DNA of 64,000 bases from Hydrogenophaga sp. (GCF_011390835.1 NZ_JAABRQ010000017.1:1-64000), one strand, 5' to 3'; shown: positions 50,575 to 60,246, counted from the first letter of the stretch. Notes: generated by a model from the letters alone, not told the origin. A program made the numbers and translations.

Positions 50575-52008
50575 ATGAACGCACGCATTCCCTCAGCCGT
50601 CAACGCCGACTGCATCATCGCCGACATCGGCCTGGCCGCCTGGGGCCGCAAAGAGATCCAGATTGCCGAAACCGAGATGCCTGGCCTGATGGCCATCCGC
50701 GAAGAGTTCGCGACCAAGCAGCCCCTCAAAGGCGCCCGCATCACTGGCTCGCTGCACATGACGATCCAGACCGCGGTGCTGATCGAAACCCTGCAAGCCC
50801 TGGGCGCCAACGTGCGCTGGGCCTCTTGCAACATTTTCTCTACGCAAGACCACGCCGCCGCCGCGATCGCCGCCAAAGGCACGCCGGTGTTCGCGATCAA
50901 GGGCGAGACCCTGGCCGACTACTGGGACTACACCCACCGCATCTTCGAATTCGGCGCCGCCAACACCGACGGTGAAGGCCCGAACATGATCCTGGACGAC
51001 GGCGGCGACGCCACCTTGCTCATGCACTTGGGCAAGCGCGCCGAGAAAGATGCTTCCTTGCTGGCCAACCCCGGCAGCGAAGAAGAGACCTGCTTGTTCA
51101 ACGCCATCAAGGCCAAGCTCAAGGAAGACGCCACCTGGTACAGCCGCAAGAGTGCGCAGATCATCGGCGTGACCGAAGAGACCACCACTGGCGTGCTGCG
51201 TCTGAACGAGATGTCGGTCAAGGGTTCGCTCATGTTCCGCGCCATCAACGTCAACGACTCGGTGACCAAGAGCAAGTTCGACAACCTGTACGGCTGCCGC
51301 GAGTCGCTGGTGGACTCCATCAAGCGCGCCACCGATGTGATGATCGCTGGCAAGGTCGCCGTGGTCGCCGGCTACGGTGACGTGGGCAAGGGCTCTGCTC
51401 AGGCTCTGCGCGCCTTGAGCGCCCAGGTGTGGGTGACCGAGATTGACCCGATCAACGCGCTGCAGGCCGCCATGGAGGGCTTCAAGGTCGTGACCATGGA
51501 GTACGCCGCCGACAAGGCCGATATCTTCGTGTCCGCCACCGGCAACAAGAACGTGATTCGCTACGAGCACATGGCCGCGATGAAAGACCAGGCCATCGTC
51601 TGCAACATCGGTCATTTCGACAATGAGATCGACGTTGCTGCGCTGGAAAAGTGCGAGTGGGACGAGATCAAGCCACAGGTCGATCACATCAAGTTCCCCG
51701 ACGGCAAGAAGATCATTCTGCTGGCCCAGGGTCGCCTGGTGAACCTGGGCTGTGCCACCGGCCACCCCAGTTTCGTGATGTCGTCTAGCTTCGCCAACCA
51801 GACCATTGCGCAGATCGAACTGTTCTGCCACGCTGACAGCTACGACGTGGGCAAGGTCTACACCCTGCCCAAGCACCTGGACGAAAAGGTCGCGCGCCTG
51901 CACCTGAAAAAGGTGGGCGCCATGCTGACCGAGCTCACCGACGAGCAGGCGGCCTACATTGGCGTGCCGAAGCAAGGCCCTTACAAGGCCGATACGTATC
52001 GGTATTGA
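50575..52008 (+). CDS. ahcY: adenosylhomocysteinase
   Basis: A 477-residue SAH hydrolase that splits S-adenosylhomocysteine to adenosine and homocysteine. NAD is held by [15 protein letters not shown]; substrate/active-site segments are [40 protein letters not shown] and [11 protein letters not shown]. The C-terminal tail ends in KADTYRY, a variant of the usual KPDHYRY. I chose the ATG at 50575, with GGAGCG seven bases before it, over 50560. It is controlled by the SAH riboswitch and followed by tlyA and metF. Confidence 0.97.
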   Translation: MNARIPSAVNADCIIADIGLAAWGRKEIQIAETEMPGLMAIREEFATKQPLKGARITGSLHMTIQTAVLIETLQALGANVRWASCNIFSTQDHAAAAIAAKGTPVFAIKGETLADYWDYTHRIFEFGAANTDGEGPNMILDDGGDATLLMHLGKRAEKDASLLANPGSEEETCLFNAIKAKLKEDATWYSRKSAQIIGVTEETTTGVLRLNEMSVKGSLMFRAINVNDSVTKSKFDNLYGCRESLVDSIKRATDVMIAGKVAVVAGYGDVGKGSAQALRALSAQVWVTEIDPINALQAAMEGFKVVTMEYAADKADIFVSATGNKNVIRYEHMAAMKDQAIVCNIGHFDNEIDVAALEKCEWDEIKPQVDHIKFPDGKKIILLAQGRLVNLGCATGHPSFVMSSSFANQTIAQIELFCHADSYDVGKVYTLPKHLDEKVARLHLKKVGAMLTELTDEQAAYIGVPKQGPYKADTYRY

Positions 52009-52011
52009 TTG

Positions 52012-52090
52012 AGCCCCCCGCGCCGCTTCGCGTCACCCCCCAGGGGGCGGCGCTGGCCGACCGGCCAAGCCGGGTCGGCGGCGCCCTGGG
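52012..52090. repeat. GC-rich palindromic intergenic repeat, copy 5
   Basis: CCCCCCGCGCCGCTTCGCGTC, then CACCCCCCAGGGGGCGGCG, then the inverted GACCGGCCAAGCCGGGTC. It directly follows ahcY and is the most complete copy in the window, matching copies 2 (inverted) and 3. Confidence 0.7.
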
Positions 52091-52092
52091 TT

Positions 52093-52117
52093 CGAGCGGC
52101 CTTCGGGCCGCTCGTTT
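52093..52117 (+). terminator. UUCG-loop hairpin after ahcY
   Basis: CGAGCGGCC-TTCG-GGCCGCTCG is a perfect nine-pair stem with a very stable UUCG tetraloop, followed only by TTT. It may terminate ahcY transcription partly or protect the 3' end, separating ahcY from tlyA-metF. Confidence 0.55.
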
Positions 52118-52146
52118 CGCGTCTGTGAAGTGAGGGTGTGCGCTGC

Positions 52147-52908
52147 ATGCGTGCTGATCAGTTGCTTGTCGAACGCGGTCTTGCCGCCACGCGCTCTCAG
52201 GCGCAGCGGCTGATCGCGTCCGGCGTGCGCTGGCGCGAGGGCGACGGCGCTTGGAAAGTGGTGTCCAAGAATGGCGAGGATCTGCGCGGAGGCGTTGCGC
52301 TGGAGTTGCTCGACTCGGCCGAAACGCGCTTTGTGTCGCGCGGTGGTTTGAAGCTGGATGCCGCGCTGGTGCTCACCGGGATCGACGTGACCGGACTGCG
52401 CTGTCTGGACGTGGGGCAAAGCAGCGGTGGTTTCACCGACTGCTTGCTGCAGCACGGTGCCGAGGCGGTGGTGGGCGTGGACGTGGGCCAGGGGCAGTTG
52501 CATCCGAAGCTGCGCGCCGATGCGCGTGTGACCTGCATCGAGCAGCACAACGCGCGTGATTTGTCAGCGCAGACGCTGCTGGACCTGGGGGTACAGGATC
52601 CCAGCTTTCCCCTCATCGTAGGGGACCTGTCGTTCATTTCCCAGACCCTGGTGTGGCCGGCGATTGTGCCCCTGCTGAATGCCCAGGGTGCCATGCTGAT
52701 GCTGGTCAAGCCGCAGTTCGAATTGCAGCCCGAGCACATCGGCAAAGGCGGTCTGGTGCGCGACGCGGCGAGCTATGCGCTGGTGCGCCAGCGAATCGAG
52801 CAGGCCTGCGCCGATCATGGGCTCGTGTTGCGAGACTATTCTGAAAGCGCCATCACCGGTGGTGATGGCAACCGAGAGTTTTTTGTCTGGGCCAGTCGCA
52901 GCGCCTGA
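52147..52908 (+). CDS. tlyA: TlyA-family rRNA 2'-O-methyltransferase
   Basis: A 253-residue TlyA/hemolysin A-type protein. An S4 RNA-binding domain fills the first 65 residues (MRADQLLVERGLAATRSQAQRLI), and the SAM-dependent RrmJ-like methyltransferase domain has LDVGQSSGGFTDCLLQHGA and VKPQFEL. Such enzymes methylate rRNA; the hemolysin name is historical. The ATG at 52147 is preferred to a GTG three codons earlier. It lies between ahcY and metF, an arrangement of SAM-using and SAM-recycling genes. Confidence 0.92.
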   Translation: MRADQLLVERGLAATRSQAQRLIASGVRWREGDGAWKVVSKNGEDLRGGVALELLDSAETRFVSRGGLKLDAALVLTGIDVTGLRCLDVGQSSGGFTDCLLQHGAEAVVGVDVGQGQLHPKLRADARVTCIEQHNARDLSAQTLLDLGVQDPSFPLIVGDLSFISQTLVWPAIVPLLNAQGAMLMLVKPQFELQPEHIGKGGLVRDAASYALVRQRIEQACADHGLVLRDYSESAITGGDGNREFFVWASRSA

Positions 52909-52939
52909 GGCGTGGCGCCCCGGGCAGCAAGGAAACACC

Positions 52940-53773
52940 ATGGCCCTGCCTTTGAGCATCGAGTTTTTTCCGCCCAAAACGCCTGAAGGCACCGTCAAGT
53001 TGCGGGCGGTGCGCCAGCAGCTCTACGCGCTCAAGCCCGAGTTCTGCTCGGTGACCTACGGCGCGGGCGGCTCCACCCAGCAGGGCACGTTTGACACCGT
53101 GGGCGAGATTCTGGCCGAAGGTGTGGATGCGGCGTCGCATTTTTCCTGCGTGGGCGCCACCAAAGCCAGCGTGCGCGAGCAGCTGGCCGCGCTCAAGGCC
53201 ATGGGCGTGAAGCGGCTGGTGGCCTTGCGTGGCGACCTGCCCAGCGGCTATGGCCTGGGCGGTGAGTTCCACCACGCCAGCGATCTGGTGGCATTCATCC
53301 GCGAAGACAGCGGGCGTGACTTTCACATCGAGGTGGCGGCCTACCCCGAGGTGCATCCGCAGGCACGGTCGCCCGAGGCGGATGTGCAGGCCTATGTGGC
53401 CAAGGTCAAGGCCGGCGCCGACGCGGCCATCACCCAGTATTTCTACAACAGCGATGCTTACTTCCGCTTCGTGGACGACGCCTACCACCTGGGTGCCGAT
53501 GTGCCCGTGGTACCGGGCATCATGCCCATCAGCAGCTCGTCGCAACTGCTTCGTTTCTCGGATGCCTGCGGGGCCGAGATTCCGCGCTGGATCCGGCTGC
53601 GCCTGCAGGCTTATGGTGACGACACCGCGTCGATCAAGGCGTTTGGCCTGGACGTGGTGACCGATCTGTGTGACCAGCTGCGCAATGCCGGCGTGCCCGG
53701 GTTGCACTTTTACAGCATGAACCAGAGCGCGGCCACGCTGGAAATCGTGCGCCGACTGGGCCTGGCATCGTGA
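52940..53773 (+). CDS. metF: methylenetetrahydrofolate reductase
   Basis: A 277-residue MetF that reduces 5,10-methylene-THF to 5-methyl-THF for methionine synthesis, using FAD. N-terminal [11 protein letters not shown] (catalytic Glu), [39 protein letters not shown] and [11 protein letters not shown] are conserved. The ATG at 52940 follows AAGGAAA. It is 31 bases after tlyA and overlaps rlpA by four bases. Riboswitch control of ahcY may reach it by read-through. Confidence 0.96.
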   Translation: MALPLSIEFFPPKTPEGTVKLRAVRQQLYALKPEFCSVTYGAGGSTQQGTFDTVGEILAEGVDAASHFSCVGATKASVREQLAALKAMGVKRLVALRGDLPSGYGLGGEFHHASDLVAFIREDSGRDFHIEVAAYPEVHPQARSPEADVQAYVAKVKAGADAAITQYFYNSDAYFRFVDDAYHLGADVPVVPGIMPISSSSQLLRFSDACGAEIPRWIRLRLQAYGDDTASIKAFGLDVVTDLCDQLRNAGVPGLHFYSMNQSAATLEIVRRLGLAS

Positions 53774-54183
53774 GCCCGTCGCGCCGGCTCGCCACGCTCG
53801 GGCTGGCCAGCCTGGTGCTGGCCGGCTGTGCGTCCAGTCCCAGCCGCGTGCCAAGTGGGTCCACCCCTGCCGAGCGGGAAATCGATGGCGAGAGCGAGAT
53901 CGCCCGCGGTCTGGCGTCCTGGTACGGCGAAAAATTTCAAGGCCGGCGCACCGCCAGCGGTGAGCGATTCGACATGAACGCACTCACCGCTGCCCACCCC
54001 AGTCTGCCGTTCGGCACCCGGGTTCGGGTTCGCAACGCGCGCAACGGACGCGAAGTCGAGGTGCGCATCAACGACCGCGGGCCGTTCACCGGCAAGCGCA
54101 TCATTGACCTGAGCCGCGCAGCCGCGCAGGCTATCGACCTGGTGCAGGCGGGCGTGGGGCCGGTGGTCTTGTTGCGACCTTGA
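53770..54183 (+). CDS. rlpA: RlpA-like septal ring lipoprotein
   Basis: A 137-residue lipoprotein with a lipobox LAGC at about 17-20 and a DPBB fold. [22 protein letters not shown] and [20 protein letters not shown] are the RlpA core, including the conserved catalytic His/Asp region of lytic transglycosylases. The SPOR domain found in longer RlpA proteins is absent. It starts inside the metF stop (GTGA). Located in the outer membrane or periplasm, it probably acts on peptidoglycan. Confidence 0.9.
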   Translation: MSPSRRLATLGLASLVLAGCASSPSRVPSGSTPAEREIDGESEIARGLASWYGEKFQGRRTASGERFDMNALTAAHPSLPFGTRVRVRNARNGREVEVRINDRGPFTGKRIIDLSRAAAQAIDLVQAGVGPVVLLRP

Positions 54184-54239
54184 AACCTGCCACCCCTCAC
54201 AATCCTCCCAGACAAACCCCATTTTTAGGAGACCCCACC

Positions 54240-55517
54240 ATGAAACTCGAAACCCTGGCCGTGCACGGCGGCTACACGCCAGATCCCACCACCAAGGCGG
54301 TGGCGGTGCCGATTTACCAGACCGTGGCCTACGCGTTCGACAACACACAGCACGGCGCCGACCTGTTCGACCTCAAGGTGGCGGGCAACATCTACAGCCG
54401 CATCATGAACCCGACCAACGGCGTGCTAGAAGCCCGCGTGGCGGCGCTCGAAGGCGGCATCGGTGCGCTGGCCATGGCCTCGGGCATGGCGGCCATCACG
54501 GCGGCAATCCAGACCATCGCCGAGGCGGGCGACAACATCATTTCGGCCGCCACGCTGTATGGCGGCACCTACAACCTGTTCGCGCACACCTTTCCGCAGC
54601 AGGGTATCGAAGTGCGTTTTGCCGACGCCAGCGACCCGGCATCGTTCGCCAAGCTGATCGACGAGCGCACCAAAGCCATCTACTGCGAATCGGTGGGCAA
54701 TCCGCTGGGCAATGTGACCGACATTGGTGCGCTGGCCAAAGTGGCGCGCGCGGCCGGCGTACCGTTGATGGTGGACAACACCGTGCCCAGCCCTTACTTG
54801 TGCCGCCCGTTCGAACACGGTGCGGATATCGTGGTGCACTCGCTCACCAAGTACCTCGGTGGCCACGGCACCACCATTGGCGGCGCCATTGTGGACAGTG
54901 GCAAGTTCCCCTGGGCCGAGCACAAGGCGCGCTTCAAGCGCCTGAACGAGCCCGATGTGAGCTACCACGGTGTGGTCTATACCGAAGCCCTCGGTCCGGC
55001 GGCCTACATCGGCCGTGCACGCGTGGTGCCCCTGCGCAACATGGGCGCAGCGCTGTCACCCATGAACGCATTCCAGATCCTGCAAGGCATCGAAACCCTG
55101 GCACTGCGCATGGACCGGATCTGCGAGAACGCGGTGAAGATCGCCACTCACCTGAAGAACCACCCCAAGGTGGGCTGGGTCAATTACGCCGGCCTGCCCG
55201 ACCACAAAGACCATGCGCTGGTGAAGAGGTACATGGGTGGCAAGGCCTCGGGCATCATCAGCTTCGGGCTTAAGTCCTCCCAGCCGGTCGAAGCCGGCGC
55301 ACGATTCCAGGATGCGCTGCAGCTGTTCACCCGCCTGGTGAACATTGGCGATGCGAAATCGCTGGCCTGCCACCCGGCCTCGACCACGCACCGCCAGCTG
55401 AATGAGACCGAGCTGGCCAAGGCCGGGGTGAGCGCTGACATGGTCCGCCTCTCGGTCGGCATCGAACACATCGACGACCTGATGGCCGATCTGGACCAGG
55501 CGCTGGCTAAGGTGTGA
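54240..55517 (+). CDS. metY: O-acetylhomoserine aminocarboxypropyltransferase (MetY-like sulfhydrylase)
   Basis: A 425-residue PLP enzyme of the Cys/Met metabolism family that makes homocysteine from O-acetyl- or O-succinylhomoserine and sulfide. The PLP Lys is in [11 protein letters not shown], and [39 protein letters not shown] and [19 protein letters not shown] are typical. An AGGAGACC ribosome site precedes the ATG at 54240. With metF and ahcY just upstream it fits a methionine-cycle neighbourhood. Which acyl group is used cannot be told from sequence. Confidence 0.93.
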   Translation: MKLETLAVHGGYTPDPTTKAVAVPIYQTVAYAFDNTQHGADLFDLKVAGNIYSRIMNPTNGVLEARVAALEGGIGALAMASGMAAITAAIQTIAEAGDNIISAATLYGGTYNLFAHTFPQQGIEVRFADASDPASFAKLIDERTKAIYCESVGNPLGNVTDIGALAKVARAAGVPLMVDNTVPSPYLCRPFEHGADIVVHSLTKYLGGHGTTIGGAIVDSGKFPWAEHKARFKRLNEPDVSYHGVVYTEALGPAAYIGRARVVPLRNMGAALSPMNAFQILQGIETLALRMDRICENAVKIATHLKNHPKVGWVNYAGLPDHKDHALVKRYMGGKASGIISFGLKSSQPVEAGARFQDALQLFTRLVNIGDAKSLACHPASTTHRQLNETELAKAGVSADMVRLSVGIEHIDDLMADLDQALAKV

Positions 55518-55554
55518 TCGGGCGCGCCGCGAGCGCTGAAGATGGGAGAGCATC

Positions 55555-56313
55555 GTGTGGCGCAGCGTGTTGACCTGGCTGGGCGGCGCAGCGCTGGTGT
55601 ATGTCGCGTTGTGCGCAGCACTCTATGTGTTTCAGCGCTCGCTGCTCTATTTCCCGCAGCCAGCCCATGTCGATACGCCCAGCCTGCTCCTGAGCGTGCC
55701 CGGCGCGGAGTTGCAGGTGTCGGTGCTCGAGCGCGAGGGACCCCGTGCCGTGCTCTATTTCGGCGGCAACGCCGAGGACGTGTCGGCCAGCCTGGCAGAG
55801 CTGGCCGCCAGCTTTCCCGAACATGCGGTGTACGCCTTGCACTATCGCGGCTATGGCCGCAGCACCGGCAGCCCGAGCGAGGCGGCCTTGCAGGCGGATG
55901 CGCTGGCGCTGTACGACCATGTCGCGCGTCAACGGACAGACATCACCGTGGTGGGGCGCAGCCTGGGCAGTGGTCTGGCGGTGTCGCTGGCGGCCGCGCG
56001 GCCCCTGACGCGGCTGGTGCTGGTGACGCCTTACGACAGCATCGAGGCGGTGGCGGCGCAGCAGTATGCGATGTTTCCGGTGCGTTGGCTGATCCAAGAC
56101 CGGTTCAACGCCGCTGCCCGCGCGCCGCAGGTGCGCGTGCCCACCACGGTGATCATCGCCGAGCGCGACGAAGTGATCCGCCGGGCGCGCTCCGATGCGC
56201 TGGTGAGTCGCTTTGCGCCGGGCGTGGCGCAGGTGGTGGTGATTGCCGGCGCCGGCCACAACACGCTGGACGGTCGCCCCGATTACGAGGCGGCGCTGGC
56301 GGGCCAGCGCTGA
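55555..56313 (+). CDS. membrane-anchored alpha/beta hydrolase (YfhR/BEM46-like)
   Basis: A 252-residue alpha/beta hydrolase with an N-terminal hydrophobic anchor (about 4-24). The nucleophile elbow is VGRSLGSG, with the Ser in GxSxG; the Asp is in AERDEVI and the His in AGHNTLD. The lid-free short form resembles YfhR/BEM46 proteins. The GTG at 55555 follows GGGAGAG. Substrate unknown. It converges with paaE over a 13-bp tandem repeat that contains both stop codons. Confidence 0.88.
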   Translation: MWRSVLTWLGGAALVYVALCAALYVFQRSLLYFPQPAHVDTPSLLLSVPGAELQVSVLEREGPRAVLYFGGNAEDVSASLAELAASFPEHAVYALHYRGYGRSTGSPSEAALQADALALYDHVARQRTDITVVGRSLGSGLAVSLAAARPLTRLVLVTPYDSIEAVAAQQYAMFPVRWLIQDRFNAAARAPQVRVPTTVIIAERDEVIRRARSDALVSRFAPGVAQVVVIAGAGHNTLDGRPDYEAALAGQR

Positions 56314-56337
56314 CGTTCAGCGCTGACGTTCAGCGCT
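56305..56337. repeat. 13-bp tandem repeat over two convergent stop codons
   Basis: Two perfect copies of CAGCGCTGACGTT plus CAGCGCT. The first holds the TGA of the hydrolase and the boundary with the third holds the stop of paaE on the minus strand. Confidence 0.9.
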
Positions 56338-57439
56338 CGTCGTAGCTGACGACCAGGGTGTCGCTGGTGGGGCGGGCCTGGCAGCTGAGCACGAAGCCTT
56401 TGTCGGTCTCCCAAGGCTCAAGCGTGAAGTTCTTGTCCATGTGCACGCTGCCCTCCATGACCTTGGCGCGGCAAGTGCAGCACACGCCACCGCGGCAGGA
56501 CCACGGCAGGTCGAGCCCGGCATTGAGCGCCACGTCGAGCACATGCTCGTCCTTGTTCATGCGCAGGCTGTGTGGCTTGCCGTCGAGCAACACGGTGAGG
56601 GCCACCTCGCCGTCGGTGCGCACCGCGGGGTGACCCAGCACCGCTGCTTTGCGCTGAGCAGCGGGCAGCGCTTCCAGCGTGGGCGATGTGAAGCGCTCGG
56701 TGTGCACCCGGTCCGGGCGCACGCCGGCCTCGAGCAGCGCCTGCTCCGTGGCTTCGATCATGGCCTCAGGGCCGCAGATGAAGACCTCGTCCATGCTGCC
56801 CACCGGTAGCAGCGCGGCGATGATCTCGCGCACTTTGTCGCCATCGATACGGCCTTGCAGCAAAGGCACTTCCTGGGCCTGGCGCGACAGCACGTGGATC
56901 AGCGTGAGGCGACCAGGGTAGCGATCTTTCAGGTCTTGCAGCGCTTCGTTGAACATCACGCTGGCCATGCGGCGGTTGCCATAGACCAGGGTGAACTTGG
57001 CGTCGGGCGAGTCTTCCAGCGTGCTGGCCAGGATGGAGAGGATGGGTGTAATGCCCGAGCCGGCGGCAAAGCCCACGCGGTGCAGCGCGCGGGGCTTGTG
57101 CACGGTGAAACGGCCGTCGGGCGGCATGACGCTGAGCGTGTCGCCGGCCTTCAGTGTGGTCGCAGCCCAGTTCGAGAACACACCGTTTTCCACCGGCCGA
57201 ATACCCAGCGTGAGTTCACCCCGGCGCGTCAACAGACTGGCCGGGCTGCTGATCGAGTAGCTGCGGCGCACGTCTGCGCCCTTGATGGTGGCGCGCACCG
57301 TGAGGAACTGGCCAGGCTTGAAGGTGAAGGTGTCTCGCTGATCGGGTGGCACGGCCAGCGTGATGGCCACCGCGCCCGCGGCCTCGGGGCTGATGCGGGC
57401 GATGGCCAGGTCTTGGAAGCGAGGGGATGCTGTGCTCAT
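56330..57439 (-). CDS. paaE: phenylacetyl-CoA epoxidase subunit PaaE (reductase)
   Basis: A 369-residue ferredoxin-NADP reductase-like subunit that passes NADPH electrons to the PaaABCD epoxidase. FAD-binding RRSYSISSP and NAD-binding GFAAGSGITPILSI and VYGNRR segments are in the first two thirds. The C-terminal plant-type [2Fe-2S] domain has CRGGVCCTCRAKV with the fourth Cys in VLSCQARP. It is the last gene of paaABCDE, four bases after paaD. Confidence 0.96.
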   Translation of the reverse strand: MSTASPRFQDLAIARISPEAAGAVAITLAVPPDQRDTFTFKPGQFLTVRATIKGADVRRSYSISSPASLLTRRGELTLGIRPVENGVFSNWAATTLKAGDTLSVMPPDGRFTVHKPRALHRVGFAAGSGITPILSILASTLEDSPDAKFTLVYGNRRMASVMFNEALQDLKDRYPGRLTLIHVLSRQAQEVPLLQGRIDGDKVREIIAALLPVGSMDEVFICGPEAMIEATEQALLEAGVRPDRVHTERFTSPTLEALPAAQRKAAVLGHPAVRTDGEVALTVLLDGKPHSLRMNKDEHVLDVALNAGLDLPWSCRGGVCCTCRAKVMEGSVHMDKNFTLEPWETDKGFVLSCQARPTSDTLVVSYDER

Positions 57440-57443
57440 GGCG

Positions 57444-57974
57444 TCAATAGGGTTTGAAGTAGTCGAACGGCTCTAAGCAATCGAGGCAGCGATACTGCGC
57501 CTTGCAGGCGGTGGAACCGAAGGGTGAGACTTCGGTGGTGTTGCACGAGCGGCATTGCGGGCAGGGCACGGCTTCGCGTCGGGCTGCGTGCCGACTGAAC
57601 TTCACAGTGCCCACGGCGGTATCGCCCGCGCTGCCGCACTGGGGAGGGGCGATGCCGTAGGCGCGCAGCTTCTCGCGCGCGGCGTCGCTCATCCAGTCGG
57701 TGGTCCAGGCGGGTGTGAGCTGGGTGATCACGCGCGCCTCCTGTCCCATGGCCTTGATCGCGGCGCGCACATCGTCCTCGATCTGGCCCATGGCGGGGCA
57801 GCCGCTGTAGGTGGGCGTGATCACGACCTCGGCCACACCGTCTGCACCTCGCCGCACGCCGCGCAGGATGCCGAGTTCGGCGAGGGAGACCACCGGGATC
57901 TCCGGGTCAGTCAGGTGCTCCAGCGCCGCCTCGATGGCTTGCAGGTCGGTGCTGGAGGTGGCAGCAGCGTTCAT
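57444..57974 (-). CDS. paaD: phenylacetyl-CoA epoxidase subunit PaaD (metal-sulfur maturation)
   Basis: A 176-residue PaaD with an N-terminal MIP18-like (DUF59) domain (LTDPEIPVVSLAELGILRGV, TPTYSGCPAMGQIEDDV) and a C-terminal zinc-ribbon region with CPQCRSC...CLDC. It is thought to help assemble the metal centre of the epoxidase. The ATG at 57974 gives the usual length; the frame extends upstream without homology. It sits 19 bases after paaC. Confidence 0.94.
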   Translation of the reverse strand: MNAAATSSTDLQAIEAALEHLTDPEIPVVSLAELGILRGVRRGADGVAEVVITPTYSGCPAMGQIEDDVRAAIKAMGQEARVITQLTPAWTTDWMSDAAREKLRAYGIAPPQCGSAGDTAVGTVKFSRHAARREAVPCPQCRSCNTTEVSPFGSTACKAQYRCLDCLEPFDYFKPY

Positions 57975-57993
57975 GTCAGGGCGGGGGCTGGAC

Positions 57994-58851
57994 TCACCAC
58001 ACGGCTTGTGGATGGGCGCGTGCCAAGCTCTGCATTTCTGCCAGCAAAAAGCCCAGGTGTTCCGAATGCAGTCCCACATGGCCCTGGGCCACGTAGCCCA
58101 CGTGCGGCTGTGTGTCGCTGCGTTGCAGCGTCGCCTCGCTCAGGGTTTCATGGACGATGGCATTCCAGTCGTCGCGCAGCTCAGCCACGCGCACGCCGGC
58201 GCCCTTGGCCACGGCGGCATCTTCGGCGGGGTTCGCTGACCAGAAGGCTTCGCAGTAGGGCAGCAGGTGATCCAGCGCGGCCTGGGCGCGCGCATGGGAC
58301 TCGTCGGTGCCGTCGCCGAAACGCACCAGCCAGTCGCTGGCGTGGCTCAGGTGGTAACGCACCTCCTTGAGCGACTTGGCCGCAACGCCGGCCAGCTGCG
58401 CGTCGCTGGAGGCCTGCAGCTGTTGCCAGACCAGGACCATGAATGCGCTGTAGAGAAAGTTGCGGGCGATGGTAGTGGCGTAGTCGCGTTCGGCGACCGC
58501 ATAACCCACCAGAGCGCCGTGGTGCGGCAGCTCGAGCAGCGTGTGGTTGCGGAATTCAGCGGTGTCGCGGAAGTAGGCCAGGGTGTCCTCGGTGATCTGG
58601 CCATTCTGGCGCGCGCCTTGCAGGTGGGCAAAGCGCTGCACCTCGGCCGGGTCGGCGTTGATCAGCGTGGCGGCGTGCTGGTAGAGCAGGCGAGCCTGGC
58701 CGATCAGATCCAGGCTGTTGTTGGCCAGCGCCAGGTCTTCTTCAAGCACGGGACCGTGACCGCACCACTCGGCGTTGCGCTGACCCAGCACCAGGGCGTT
58801 GTCGGCCAGGTGCAAGAGATAGTCCACGGGCGCGTTGGCGGGTGCATCCAT
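57994..58851 (-). CDS. paaC: phenylacetyl-CoA epoxidase subunit PaaC (structural)
   Basis: A 285-residue PaaC, the structural partner of PaaA in the ring 1,2-epoxidase, with a four-helix bundle related to the catalytic subunit but without a complete di-iron site. Features are LHLADNALVLGQRNAEWCGHGPVLEEDLALANNSLDLIGQARLLY and KSLKEVRYHLSHASDWLVRFGDGT. The ATG at 58851 overlaps the paaB stop as TGATG; a GTG one codon earlier is also in frame. Confidence 0.95.
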   Translation of the reverse strand: MDAPANAPVDYLLHLADNALVLGQRNAEWCGHGPVLEEDLALANNSLDLIGQARLLYQHAATLINADPAEVQRFAHLQGARQNGQITEDTLAYFRDTAEFRNHTLLELPHHGALVGYAVAERDYATTIARNFLYSAFMVLVWQQLQASSDAQLAGVAAKSLKEVRYHLSHASDWLVRFGDGTDESHARAQAALDHLLPYCEAFWSANPAEDAAVAKGAGVRVAELRDDWNAIVHETLSEATLQRSDTQPHVGYVAQGHVGLHSEHLGFLLAEMQSLARAHPQAVW

Positions 58852-59150
58852 CACATGTGCCCCACTTTGTCCGGAATCTCGTAGAAGGTCGGATGCCGAT
58901 AGATCTTGTCGGCGGCCGGGTCAAAGAAGCTGTCCTTGCTGTCGGGTTCGCTGGCGGTGATGGTGTTCGAGGGCACCACCCAGATGCTCACGCCTTCCTG
59001 GCGCCGGGTATATACATCGCGCGCCATCTGCAGCGCGTGTGTCGCATCACTCGCGTGCAGGCTGCCGCAGTGTTTGTGCTCCAGGCCTTGTTTGCTGCGC
59101 ACAAAGACCTCCCAGAGCGGCCACTCCTTGAGGGCGGGTTGTTCAGTCAT
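58851..59150 (-). CDS. paaB: phenylacetyl-CoA epoxidase subunit PaaB
   Basis: A 99-residue PaaB, the small linking subunit of the epoxidase complex. [26 protein letters not shown] and [25 protein letters not shown] are conserved. The ATG at 59150 overlaps the paaA stop by four bases, and its own stop overlaps the paaC start, so all three genes are coupled. Confidence 0.95.
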   Translation of the reverse strand: MTEQPALKEWPLWEVFVRSKQGLEHKHCGSLHASDATHALQMARDVYTRRQEGVSIWVVPSNTITASEPDSKDSFFDPAADKIYRHPTFYEIPDKVGHM

Positions 59151-60169
59151 GCGGCCTCCTTTTGTTGACGTTGTTGTTGCTTGCGCGCGTGGGCCAGGGC
59201 GGCGTCGCGCACCCACTGGCCTTGCTCGTGAGCTTTCACGCGCGTGGCTAGGCGTTCCTTGTTGCAGGGGCCGTGGCCATTGACCGTGGCCCAGAACTCG
59301 TCCCAGTCGATGGCGCCGTGATCGTGGTGGCCGCGGGCCTCGTTCCACTTCAGGTCGGGGTCGGGAAGGGTCACGCCCAGCACCTCGGCCTGCGGCACGG
59401 TGGCGTCGATGAATTTCTGCCGCAAATCGTCGTTCGAAATGCGCTTGATGCCCCAGCGCATGCCTTGTGCGCTGTTGGGGCTGTCGCTGTCGGGTGGTCC
59501 AAACATGGCCAGGCATTTCCACCAGTAGCGGTTCACCGCATCCTGGACCATAGCCTTTTGCTCGGCCGTGCCTTGCATCATCACCAGCAAGGCCTCGTAG
59601 CCCTGTCGCTGGTGAAAGCTCTCTTCTTTGCAGACGCGGATCATGGCGCGGGCGTAGGGGCCGTAGCTGCATCGGCACAGCGGGATCTGGTTCATGATGG
59701 CCGCGCCGTCGACCAGCCAGCCGATCACGCCCATGTCGGCCCAGTTCAGCGTGGGGTAGTTGAAGATGGAGCTGTACTTCGCCTTGCCCGTGTGTAGCCC
59801 GTCGAGCATCTGGTCGCGGCTGGTGCCCAGGGTTTCGGCCGCGCTGTACAGATAAAGACCGTGACCGCCTTCGTCCTGCACCTTGGCGATCAGGATGGCT
59901 TTTCGCTTGAGGCTGGGGGCACGAGAAATCCAGTTGCCTTCGGGCAGCATGCCGACGACTTCGCTGTGGGCGTGCTGGCTGATCTGCCGCACCAGGGTCT
60001 TGCGGTAGGCCTCGGGCATCCAGTCGCGCGGCTCGATCTTGCCGTCGGCGTCGATCACTGCATCAAAATGTGCCATCAAAGCGGCGGTTTCGGCGTTGAT
60101 GGGCGCGACCACGGCCTGCGGCCCCGGCTTGTTGTCGGCATCGGCCGTGCTGAACGATTGCGTGTACAT
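59147..60169 (-). CDS. paaA: phenylacetyl-CoA epoxidase subunit PaaA (catalytic)
   Basis: A 340-residue catalytic subunit with the di-iron site that epoxidises phenylacetyl-CoA. Ligand segments are [17 protein letters not shown] (with ExxH) and [14 protein letters not shown] (with ExxH). [30 protein letters not shown] is typical. The ATG at 60169 begins MYTQSF; a frame upstream runs through the operator and is not used. It heads paaABCDE and lies 44 bases from the 34-bp palindrome. Confidence 0.96.
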   Translation of the reverse strand: MYTQSFSTADADNKPGPQAVVAPINAETAALMAHFDAVIDADGKIEPRDWMPEAYRKTLVRQISQHAHSEVVGMLPEGNWISRAPSLKRKAILIAKVQDEGGHGLYLYSAAETLGTSRDQMLDGLHTGKAKYSSIFNYPTLNWADMGVIGWLVDGAAIMNQIPLCRCSYGPYARAMIRVCKEESFHQRQGYEALLVMMQGTAEQKAMVQDAVNRYWWKCLAMFGPPDSDSPNSAQGMRWGIKRISNDDLRQKFIDATVPQAEVLGVTLPDPDLKWNEARGHHDHGAIDWDEFWATVNGHGPCNKERLATRVKAHEQGQWVRDAALAHARKQQQRQQKEAA

Positions 60170-60206
60170 GGGCGGTCTCCTGCGTCTGGAATGCGACGGA
60201 AAAAGC

Positions 60207-60212
60207 AGTATA
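60207..60212 (-). promoter_or_regulatory. -10 box of the paa operon
   Basis: TATACT on the minus strand, immediately downstream of the operator palindrome and about 40 bases before paaA. The expected -35 region falls inside the palindrome and is a poor match, which fits operator overlap. Confidence 0.55.
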
Positions 60213-60246
60213 GACAATTAGCCGACCGATCGGTCGGCTAATTGTC
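60213..60246. promoter_or_regulatory. 34-bp perfect palindrome, probable PaaR (TetR-type) operator
   Basis: The half GACAATTAGCCGACCGA is followed by its exact reverse complement. The central CCGACCGATCGGTCGG matches TetR-type PaaR operators. It abuts the -10 box of paaA, so a bound repressor would block transcription until phenylacetyl-CoA is present. No paaR gene lies in this window. Confidence 0.82.
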
